Source: Akkermansia sp. (GTDB lineage Bacteria; Verrucomicrobiota; Verrucomicrobiia; Verrucomicrobiales; Akkermansiaceae). From it: a stretch of DNA of 33,135 bases. The stretch spans positions 1-33,135 of the forward strand of contig JAUNNT010000025.1 in the NCBI GenBank assembly GCA_030531305.1, written 5' to 3'. Of the stretch, positions 1 through 6,588 are shown piece after piece. The notes beneath the pieces are model-generated. The model was given only the letters and a program-made list of their open reading frames with translations, searched no databases and was not told the DNA's origin. Positions within the stretch are counted from its first letter, which is position 1; the number at the start of each line of letters is the position of its first letter. A program made the translations under genes and the position numbers.

Positions 1-24
1 TAATCCTATTCCTAATCCTAATTC
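1..24. repeat. Degenerate hexanucleotide tandem repeat downstream of rho
   Basis: Four six-base units follow one another: TAATCC, TATTCC, TAATCC, TAATTC. They lie 46 bases beyond the rho stop codon. A short hairpin follows directly (CGCGGC, loop TGT, GCCGCG, at 25-39). On the minus strand the hairpin is followed by a purine-rich AATTAGGATTAGG stretch instead of a U-tract, so it is not a standard intrinsic terminator. The array touches the window edge and may continue outside it. Confidence 0.5.
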
Positions 25-69
25 GCGGCTGTGCCGCGGCCCCCGTGTTTGGGGAAACCACATTCCGGC

Positions 70-1443
70 TTAATTCCTGCTCTTGATATCCAGCAGCAGC
101 TGGGCGTTGGTGGGGCACTTGCGGAGGAAGAAGAGCAGGCGCTCCATGGCTTCCGTGGGCTTGTAGTTGGCCAGGCCGCGGCGGATGAGGCGGATTTTCT
201 CCAGCATCATCTCCGGGAGGATGAGCTCCTCGCGGCGGGTGCCGCTCTTCATGATGTCCACGGCGGGGTAGATGTACATTTCCGCGATGCGGCGGTTGAG
301 CACCAGCTCCATGTTGCCCGTGCCCTTGAACTCCTGGAAGATGAGCTCGTCCATGCGGCTGTTGGTCTCGATGAGGGCGGTGGCGAGGATGGTGAGGGAG
401 CCGGCGTTGCGGGTGTTGCGCGCGGCGGCGAAGAGGCGGCGCGGGGTTTCCAGCGCGCGGGCGTCGATACCGCCGCTCATGGTGCGTCCGCTGCCGCGCT
501 CGGCGTTGTTGTAGGCGCGTGCGAGGCGTGTGATGGAATCCATGAGGATGAGGACGTGGCGCCCGTTTTCCACAAGTCGCTTGGCGCGCTCGATGCACAT
601 CTCTGCGATGCGGCAGTGCTCGCGCACGCCGCTGTCGTTGCTGGATGCGAAGATTTCCGCGCCGGGGAGAGTGCGCTTGAATTCGGTCACCTCCTCCGGG
701 CGCTCGTCCACCAGCAGGATCATCAGGTGGATGTCCTCCTCGTAGTTCTCGCGCACGCCCTCTGCAATGTGCATGAGCAGGGTGGTCTTGCCGGTGCGCG
801 GCGGGGCCACGATGAGCCCGCGCTGGCCGCGCGCCACGGGCGCCACCAGGTCCAGCGTGCGCGTGGTGTAGCGTGTGGAGTTGGTCTCGAACGCCAGGCG
901 GTGCGTGGGGTTCACGGCCTTGAGGTCTTCGAAGTGCGGGCTGGCGGCGGCCTCCTCCGGCGGCAGGCCGTTCACGCTCTGCACGGAGATGAGCTGGTGC
1001 CCGCGCTCGTACTTCTGCGCCATCCCGGTCACCTCCACGAACGGGCGCAGGTGGTGCTGGCTGATGATGTCCGCCGGCACGTACACCGCGTTGTCGGACG
1101 GCGCCCATCCGGTGTCCTGCGTGCGGATGAAGCCGAATCCCTTGCCGGTGATTTCCAGGATTCCGGTGAGCGGTTCCGGGTCGCCAACGGGGACGTAGGC
1201 GCGGCCCTGCGGCTGGGGTTCCTGCTGCTGGTTGCGGTTGCCGTGCTTCTTGCCGTTCTGGTGGCGGTTGCGGCCGTGGCGGAAATCGCCGCCGTTGTTG
1301 TTGCCGTTGCCGCCATTACCGCCGTTGCGGTGGCGGCGCCTGCCGTTGCGGCCGCCGCCCTGCTGCTGCTGGGAATCCCCGGCATTGCGTACATGGACGC
1401 TGTGCCGGTGCTCCTGCATGCCCTGTTCGTTCGGCTCGCTCAT
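70..1443 (-). CDS. rho: Transcription termination factor Rho
   Basis: Hexameric RNA helicase/ATPase that ends transcription at C-rich, ribosome-free RNA. The 457-residue protein starts with about 80 low-complexity residues rich in Gln, Gly, Asn and Arg. This stretch occupies the place of the usual helical Rho_N domain. A cold-shock-like RNA-binding domain follows (GILEITGKGFGFIR near residue 95), then a RecA-type ATPase core. The P-loop reads APPRTGKT with Lys219, where E. coli has APPKAGKT. The MSGGIDARAL loop and the EFKGTGNMEL and SGTRREELI segments are typical of Rho. It lies 16 bases downstream of yebC on the same strand and is probably cotranscribed with it. The family call is secure. 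The disordered N-terminus resembles those of some other gut bacteria, where it has been linked to condensate formation. Confidence 0.97.
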   Translation of the reverse strand: MSEPNEQGMQEHRHSVHVRNAGDSQQQQGGGRNGRRRHRNGGNGGNGNNNGGDFRHGRNRHQNGKKHGNRNQQQEPQPQGRAYVPVGDPEPLTGILEITGKGFGFIRTQDTGWAPSDNAVYVPADIISQHHLRPFVEVTGMAQKYERGHQLISVQSVNGLPPEEAAASPHFEDLKAVNPTHRLAFETNSTRYTTRTLDLVAPVARGQRGLIVAPPRTGKTTLLMHIAEGVRENYEEDIHLMILLVDERPEEVTEFKRTLPGAEIFASSNDSGVREHCRIAEMCIERAKRLVENGRHVLILMDSITRLARAYNNAERGSGRTMSGGIDARALETPRRLFAAARNTRNAGSLTILATALIETNSRMDELIFQEFKGTGNMELVLNRRIAEMYIYPAVDIMKSGTRREELILPEMMLEKIRLIRRGLANYKPTEAMERLLFFLRKCPTNAQLLLDIKSRN

Positions 1444-1459
1444 GCCTGCATGTGCAGCT

Positions 1460-2212
1460 TTACAGCTGGTCGAGGATGGCCTCGTCTATTTCGAAATTGG
1501 TGAACACGTTCATCGTGTCGTCGTAGTCGTCGAGCAGCTCGTAGATGCGCATCACCTTGTGCGCCGTGTCCACATCGGATATCACGGTCGGGTTCTGCGC
1601 CACCATGATGAGCTTCATGCCCGTCACGTTCTTGCCGGCGGCGCTCAGCGCGGCGGACACCGCCTGCAGGTCCGTCGGCCCGCAGGTGAACACCCACTCG
1701 CCGTCGGAGTCGCCCTGCTCGAACTCGTCCGCCCCGCAATCCATGGCAAGCTCCATGGCGGCGTCCTCGTCCAGAGACTCGTCGATCACGCGCACCTCGC
1801 CCTTGCGGTCGAATTGGTAGGAGACGGAACCGGGTGTGCCCATGTTGCCGCCGTTGCGCGAGAAAATGGTGCGGATTTCAGAGGAGCAGCGGTTGGTGTT
1901 GTCCGTGGCAACCTCCACGATGATGGCAGTGCCGACGGGGCCGTAGCCCTCGTAGGTGACCTCCTGGATGGTGGCGCCCTGAAGCTCGCCCGTGCCCTTC
2001 TTCACGGCGCGGTCGATGTTCTCCTTGGGCATGGAGGCGGCCTTGGCGCCCTCGATGGCGGCGCGCAGGCGCGGGTTGGTGTCCACGTCACCACCGCCGC
2101 TCTTGGCGGCCAGCGTGATTTCGTGGGAGAAACGGGCGAATATCTTGCCCTTCTTCGCGTCGGCTGCCGCCTTCGTGAACTTGATCTTGGACCATTTGTT
2201 ATGACCGGACAT
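1460..2212 (-). CDS. yebC: YebC/PmpR family protein
   Basis: Conserved cytoplasmic protein of 250 residues, the usual length of the family. It opens with the family signature MSGHNKWSKIKFTKAAADAK and carries the internal VTYEGYGPVGTAIIVE and TIFSRNGGNMG segments, which are diagnostic. Family members have been described as transcriptional regulators. More recent work links some of them to relieving ribosome stalling at difficult motifs, so the exact role here is open. It precedes rho by 16 bases and the two likely form an operon. No convincing promoter was found in the 150 bases between it and the tRNA-Pro gene. Confidence 0.95.
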   Translation of the reverse strand: MSGHNKWSKIKFTKAAADAKKGKIFARFSHEITLAAKSGGGDVDTNPRLRAAIEGAKAASMPKENIDRAVKKGTGELQGATIQEVTYEGYGPVGTAIIVEVATDNTNRCSSEIRTIFSRNGGNMGTPGSVSYQFDRKGEVRVIDESLDEDAAMELAMDCGADEFEQGDSDGEWVFTCGPTDLQAVSAALSAAGKNVTGMKLIMVAQNPTVISDVDTAHKVMRIYELLDDYDDTMNVFTNFEIDEAILDQL

Positions 2213-2363
2213 AATCTTGGATTGTGTTGTGGAATGAGGGTGCGGCTAAGCGGTTAGCGGTGGTGCCCGGAACGGGGAATGCGGCGCGTGCGCCTGGGGC
2301 TCGGCGGGGGTCCGCCTGTGCCGTGGTGCTGCCCATGCAGCGGTTCCGGGCTTTCAATGTGCA

Positions 2364-2437
<74 letters not shown>

Positions 2438-2452
2438 TTGTTAGCCGCGCCC

Positions 2453-2480
2453 ATTATACACACCCCGCTCCCCTTGGCAA
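2453..2480 (-). promoter_or_regulatory. Sigma-70-type promoter of tRNA-Pro
   Basis: On the minus strand the -35 box TTGCCA (2475-2480) and a consensus -10 box TATAAT (2453-2458) are separated by 16 bases. The -10 box ends 15 bases before the tRNA 5' end, so initiation would fall a few bases upstream of the mature tRNA. Confidence 0.75.
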
Positions 2481-2594
2481 GCACAATTTGCAACTATTCC
2501 CGCATATGCCGCAAAAAACGGCCCGTGGGCGCGCCTCTGCCGATTTTTTGCAAAAAAACCGTGCATTCGTCGGGTTTCATGCTTATATGGGTGT

Positions 2595-3002
2595 ATGATG
2601 AAAGCGACATTCCCATCCTTGTGCCTGTGCATGCTCGTTGCGGCATGCCAAAGCAATCCCGTGTCCGTTGAGCCGGCGGAGCACCAACGCGCGATGGCCG
2701 ACTCCCTGCAGTACATCGAAGGCTCGAACAAAGCCGTACGGCAAGCCGTCAAATCCGGCGATTATATCGTCGTCGAGAAGGCATCGACAGGATTTGTGTA
2801 CTACTACAAGGGCAAATCCTACCCCGATGCCGTGTCCATCCCCCCCGTCCGCCAAGTGGGCTTCGTGTATTTCCGCGGTCTTATGCTGCATGAGTGGGTT
2901 ATCGCCAGGCTTGGGGAACTCCGGGCAGCGGGCGTGGAGGCGCCGTATTTCGTTACGTGCCATAACGGCTTGGGAAATGTCCTTTCAAGGGCGGCATTAT
3001 GA
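2595..3002 (+). CDS. Predicted small lipoprotein of unknown function
   Basis: This 135-residue protein starts with a lipoprotein signal peptide: a short hydrophobic stretch ending in the lipobox LVAAC, with the modified Cys near residue 18. It is therefore probably anchored in an envelope membrane. The rest is mostly polar with no motif I recognise. It contains the aromatic segment STGFVYYYKGKSYPDAV and a C-terminal TCHNGLGN. Translation can begin at either of two adjacent ATG codons (2595 or 2598). The stop codon overlaps the start of the next small ORF as ATGA, which suggests coupling. No clear promoter was found upstream. Codon use is less GC-biased than in neighbouring housekeeping genes. 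Confidence 0.65.
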   Translation: MMKATFPSLCLCMLVAACQSNPVSVEPAEHQRAMADSLQYIEGSNKAVRQAVKSGDYIVVEKASTGFVYYYKGKSYPDAVSIPPVRQVGFVYFRGLMLHEWVIARLGELRAAGVEAPYFVTCHNGLGNVLSRAAL

Positions 3003-3136
3003 AAAAGCTCCTCATCAAGTTGATTGGCGTCGTCCAGGCAGACCATTGGGGCACCTACATGCTCACTTGGTGCGGCATCCCCCTGCACCGGGTGGATTGC
3101 GCCATTCCCTTTCGGCATGAAATCCACATCGAGTGA
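2999..3136 (+). CDS. Small ORF (45 aa) translationally coupled to the lipoprotein
   Basis: The ORF starts MKKLLIKLIGVVQADHWGTY and ends HEIHIE before a TGA stop. Its ATG overlaps the upstream TGA in an ATGA arrangement. It is basic at the N-terminus, with a short hydrophobic run and two Cys (near residues 26 and 33), too short for a confident transmembrane call. The carA promoter begins 26 bases after its stop. It could be a real peptide that acts with the lipoprotein, or the out-of-frame tail of a once longer gene. I do not recognise a family. Confidence 0.4.
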   Translation: MKKLLIKLIGVVQADHWGTYMLTWCGIPLHRVDCAIPFRHEIHIE

Positions 3137-3161
3137 AATTGTGAGCCGCGGAAATATTGAC

Positions 3162-3190
3162 TTGCAATTTTGCCGCGGGTTGGGTAAGAT
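3162..3190 (+). promoter_or_regulatory. Promoter of the carA-purA-transporter operon
   Basis: The -35 box TTGCAA (3162-3167) and the -10 box TAAGAT (3185-3190) are separated by 17 bases. Predicted initiation near 3197 leaves a leader of only about 16 bases before the carA ATG, so there is no room for a pyrimidine attenuator or a riboswitch. The promoter also argues against the longer upstream ORF start at 3024. Confidence 0.65.
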
Positions 3191-3212
3191 TCCTCGGCTG
3201 AACGCAACTAGC

Positions 3213-4355
3213 ATGAAAGCAATCCTGGCACTGGAAGACGGAACGATTTTTGAAGGCAAATCCTTTGGCGCCACCGGAACCACGGTGGGGGAGGCCTGTT
3301 TTGACACCAATGTGGTGGGCTACCAAGAAGCCATGACCGACCCCGCCCTCTGCGGGATGGTGCTGGCCTTCACCTACACCCACATCGGCAACTACGGCGT
3401 TTGCGAGGAAGACAACGAGAGCGAGCGCCCGCACACCCGCGCCATCGTGGCCGGAGAGCTGGCTCGCCTGCACTGCAACTGGCGCGCGGACGAGCCGATG
3501 GAGCCCTGGATGCTCCGCCACGGAATCCTTGGAATCCAGGGGGTGGACACCCGCCGCCTGGTGGCCGTGCTGCGCGCCAAGGGTGCGCTGCGCGCGTGCG
3601 TGACCACGGAGCTGGATTCCGCCGCCGCCGTGAAGGCCGCGCAGGAGTGCGCCCCCATGCAGGGCAGCAACCTGGTGGACGGGGTGACCGCGCCCAAGGC
3701 CTACCACTGGGAGGGCGAGTCACGCATCTGGAAACTTCCCAACAAGACCGCCGGTGACCTCACCAACTACTATGAGCTGGGGCCCGTGCAGCACAAGGTG
3801 GTGGCGTACGACTTCGGCATCACCCGCAACCTGCTGCGCTGCCTGCGCCGCGACGGCTGCGACGTGACCGTGGTGCCCGCCCACACCCCCGCGGCAGAGG
3901 TGCTGGCCATGAAGCCGGACGGCGTGCTGCTTTCCAACGGCCCCGGCGATCCCGCCGCGCTGCCGCAGGTGCATGCGGAAATCAAGAAGCTGGTGGGCCA
4001 GGTGCCCGTGTACGCCGTGGGCCTGGGCTGCCAGATGCTCGCGCTGGCGTTCGGCGGCAAGGTGGTCAAGCTCTTCAACGGCCACCGCGGCGGCGGCTGG
4101 TCCGTGAAAAACATCCTCGACGGCAAGGTGTCCATCACCGCGCAGAACCACGGGTTCGCCGTGGATGCGGATTCCATCCCCGCGGAGCTGGAGGTCACCC
4201 ACGTCAACATGGCGGACGGCTCCGTGGAGGGCGTGCGCCACAAGACCCACCCCGCGCTGGGCGTGGAGTTCGACCCCATCGGCGAGCCCGCCGCGGACGG
4301 CAAGCCCTGCTACTTCCCCGAGTTCCTGCAGCTCATCCGCGACTTCAAGAAATAA
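3213..4355 (+). CDS. carA: Carbamoyl-phosphate synthase small chain with a degraded glutaminase triad
   Basis: CarA is the glutaminase subunit that feeds ammonia to CarB to make carbamoyl phosphate for arginine and pyrimidines. The 380-residue length and landmarks fit the family: N-terminal LALEDGTIFEGKSFGATG, YTHIGNYG, IQGVDTRRL, then a class I amidotransferase domain with LLSNGPGDPAALP and QNHGFAVD. The active site does not fit. The nucleophile-elbow motif GICLGHQ of E. coli CarA (Cys269) reads AVGLGCQ here, putting Gly270 at the nucleophile position. The GHPE motif (His353, Glu355) reads PIGE, with Ile356 replacing His and Glu358 retained. The frame is intact and conserved around both sites, so this is not a pseudogene. 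I infer an ammonia-dependent enzyme in which this chain is structural. The start is set by the promoter and by CarA homology. purA follows after 12 bases. Confidence 0.93.
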   Translation: MKAILALEDGTIFEGKSFGATGTTVGEACFDTNVVGYQEAMTDPALCGMVLAFTYTHIGNYGVCEEDNESERPHTRAIVAGELARLHCNWRADEPMEPWMLRHGILGIQGVDTRRLVAVLRAKGALRACVTTELDSAAAVKAAQECAPMQGSNLVDGVTAPKAYHWEGESRIWKLPNKTAGDLTNYYELGPVQHKVVAYDFGITRNLLRCLRRDGCDVTVVPAHTPAAEVLAMKPDGVLLSNGPGDPAALPQVHAEIKKLVGQVPVYAVGLGCQMLALAFGGKVVKLFNGHRGGGWSVKNILDGKVSITAQNHGFAVDADSIPAELEVTHVNMADGSVEGVRHKTHPALGVEFDPIGEPAADGKPCYFPEFLQLIRDFKK

Positions 4356-4367
4356 GACATCTCATCC

Positions 4368-5642
4368 ATGAATACACTAGTGATAGGCTCCCAGTGGGGC
4401 GACGAAGGCAAGGGCAAGGTCATCGACTTCCTGACGGAGGATGCGGACATCGTGGTGCGCAGCCAGGGCGGCAGCAACGCCGGCCACACCGTCATCGCCA
4501 ACGGCATCAAGTACGTCCTCCACCTCGTCCCCTCCGGCATCCTCTGGCCCGGCAAGGTGAACGTCATCGCCAACGGCGTGGTCATCAACCCCACCTCGCT
4601 GGTGGAGGAAATCACCGGGCTGCGCGCGCAGGGCGTCTCCATCACCCCGGAGAACCTGCTGATTTCCGACCGCGCCCACGTGGTGCTGCCCATCCACAAG
4701 GAAATCGACGCCGCGCAGGAGGAGGCCCTCGGCGACCAGAAGATCGGCACCACCAAGCAGGGCATCGGCCCCACCTACGCCGACAAGGCGCGCCGCATCG
4801 GCATCCGCATGGTGGACCTCGTGGACCCCGTGCGCCTGGAGAAGGTGCTCAAGGCGCGCATCAAGACCGCCAACGAGGAGCTCGCGCGCCTCGGCTGGCA
4901 GCCCGCCGACCCCCAGGTGACGCTGGACGCCGTGATGCAGGCCGCGGAGGTGCTGCGCCCGCACATCACCAACACCATCCCCGTGCTCCACAAGGCCGTG
5001 GTGGCCGGCAAGAACATCCTTTTCGAGGGCGCCCAGGGCGCCATGCTGGATATCGACTTCGGCACCTATCCCTTCGTCACCAGCTCCAACACCAGCGCCG
5101 GCGGATGCTGCACAGGCTCCGGCGTGCCCCCCACCCGCATCGACAAGTCCATCGGCGTCTGCAAGGCCTACACCACCCGCGTGGGCGCCGGTCCCTTCGT
5201 GACCGAGGATGCGGAGATTGCGGACTACCTGCACGGGCTGGGGCGCGAGTTCGGCGCCACCACCGGGCGCCCGCGCCGCTGCGGCTGGACGGATGGCGTG
5301 GTGCTGCGCTTCTCCGCCATGTTCAACGGCTTCAACGAGATGGCCATGACCAACCTCGACGGCCTGGACGAGCGCGACACCATCAAGATTTGCACCGCCT
5401 ACCGCCTCGGCGACCAGGTGCTGGAGTACCCGCCCGCCCTCATGGAGGACTGGGAGCGCTGCCAGCCCATCTACGAGACGCTCCCCGGCTGGAAGCAGGA
5501 CATCACCAAGTGCACCAAGTGGGAGGAGCTGCCCGCCAACTGCCAGGCCTACGTCAAGCGCTTCGGCGAGATCGTCGGCTGCCCCGTCGGCTCCGTCGGC
5601 GTCGGCCCCGACCGCGAGCAGACCATCTCCGTGCCGCACTAA
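4368..5642 (+). CDS. purA: Adenylosuccinate synthetase
   Basis: Catalyses GTP-dependent condensation of IMP with aspartate to adenylosuccinate, the committed step to AMP. The 424-residue protein has the N-terminal GTP/IMP-site signature SQWGDEGKGKVIDF with catalytic Asp12, the GGSNAGHT motif with catalytic His40, FEGAQGAMLDIDFGTYPFVT in the middle and TTGRPRRCGWTD near the base-recognition region. Length and all motifs are normal for the family. It is the second gene of the carA operon. Its stop codon overlaps the strong ribosome-binding site (AAGGAG) of the transporter gene behind it. Confidence 0.98.
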   Translation: MNTLVIGSQWGDEGKGKVIDFLTEDADIVVRSQGGSNAGHTVIANGIKYVLHLVPSGILWPGKVNVIANGVVINPTSLVEEITGLRAQGVSITPENLLISDRAHVVLPIHKEIDAAQEEALGDQKIGTTKQGIGPTYADKARRIGIRMVDLVDPVRLEKVLKARIKTANEELARLGWQPADPQVTLDAVMQAAEVLRPHITNTIPVLHKAVVAGKNILFEGAQGAMLDIDFGTYPFVTSSNTSAGGCCTGSGVPPTRIDKSIGVCKAYTTRVGAGPFVTEDAEIADYLHGLGREFGATTGRPRRCGWTDGVVLRFSAMFNGFNEMAMTNLDGLDERDTIKICTAYRLGDQVLEYPPALMEDWERCQPIYETLPGWKQDITKCTKWEELPANCQAYVKRFGEIVGCPVGSVGVGPDREQTISVPH

Positions 5643-5651
5643 GGAGCTTTT

Positions 5652-6584
5652 ATGCTCGGCGCCATCTGCCACGGCATTGAACGCTGCATGCCGCTGATCA
5701 TCCTCGGGGTGGCGGCGGCATGCCTGCTTTTCCCGGCCTGCGGGCTGTGGGTGGACCCGTCGGCGGTGGGTCCGCTGCTGGCGGTCATCATGTTCTGCAT
5801 GGGGCTGCACCTGCGGGTGGCGGATTTCAAGATGCTGGCGCTGCACCCGCGGGACATCCTGCTGGGCTGCGCGGCGCAGTTCACCATCATGCCCGCGCTG
5901 GCGTTCGCGCTGGGGAGGCTGCTGGGGCTGGAGCCGGCGCTCATGGCCGGGCTCGTGCTGGTGGGAACATGCCCCGGCGGCACCGCCAGCAACGTCATCA
6001 CCTTCCTCGCACGCGGCGATGTGGCGCTCTCCGTGGGCATGACCACGGTGAACACCCTGCTGGCGCCCGTGCTCACCCCGCTTGTCACGTGGCTGCTGCT
6101 GCGCACCACGGTGGATGTGGAGCCGTGGGAGATGATGCTCTCCATCGCGCTGATGGTGATTGTCCCCATCGGGCTGGGCATGCTGTGCAGCCGCTATGTG
6201 GCGCGGCATCCGGGCGTGACCGCCCTCACGCCCTCGCTGGCGGTGTTGGCCATCTGCACCATCATTGCGTGCGTGGTGTCGCACCAGGCGGGGCAGATTC
6301 TCCACAGCGGCTGGATCATCATGCTGGCGGTGGTCCTGCACAACGTGTGCGGATTCGGTTGCGGCTTCCTGCTTTCGCGGCTGCTGCGCCTCGCTCCCGC
6401 CAAGGCCAAGGCCATCACCATCGAAATCGGCATGCAGAACAGCGGGCTCGCCACCGCCCTCGCTCAAACCAACATGCCACAACTGGCCATGGCCACCGTC
6501 CCCGGCGCCCTCTTCTCCGTCTGGCACAATCTCTCCGGCGGCCTGCTCGCCGCCATCTTCCGCCGCTGGACGGAGAAGGATTGA
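5652..6584 (+). CDS. Bile acid:sodium symporter (BASS) family transporter
   Basis: Inner-membrane protein of 310 residues with about nine to ten hydrophobic helices. Family marks include MFCMGLHLRVADF in an early helix, the GTCPGGTASNVITFLARGDV segment, and EIGMQNSGLATALA near the C-terminus, typical of the sodium-binding crossing region of the BASS fold. BASS members carry bile acids, pyruvate, pantoate or other organic anions with sodium. The substrate cannot be read from sequence, and location behind carA and purA does not settle it. AAGGAG, 5 bases upstream of the ATG, is a clear ribosome-binding site. It converges on the next gene with only four bases between the stop codons. Confidence 0.9.
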   Translation: MLGAICHGIERCMPLIILGVAAACLLFPACGLWVDPSAVGPLLAVIMFCMGLHLRVADFKMLALHPRDILLGCAAQFTIMPALAFALGRLLGLEPALMAGLVLVGTCPGGTASNVITFLARGDVALSVGMTTVNTLLAPVLTPLVTWLLLRTTVDVEPWEMMLSIALMVIVPIGLGMLCSRYVARHPGVTALTPSLAVLAICTIIACVVSHQAGQILHSGWIIMLAVVLHNVCGFGCGFLLSRLLRLAPAKAKAITIEIGMQNSGLATALAQTNMPQLAMATVPGALFSVWHNLSGGLLAAIFRRWTEKD

Positions 6585-6588
6585 TTGC

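Noticed and set aside
31..1503. Plus-strand open frame opposite rho
   Set aside because: It mirrors rho codons, and the Val/Ala-rich stretch reflects the Q/N/R-rich region on the other strand.
3024..3212. Longer start for carA at 3024
   Set aside because: The extra 63 residues have no CarA homology and cover the promoter and the small upstream ORF.
4377..6527. Long minus-strand open frame (716 codons) opposite purA and the transporter
   Set aside because: It lies antisense to two clear genes, is low-complexity (His/Gly/Ala/Asp-rich), and arises from codon bias in GC-rich DNA.
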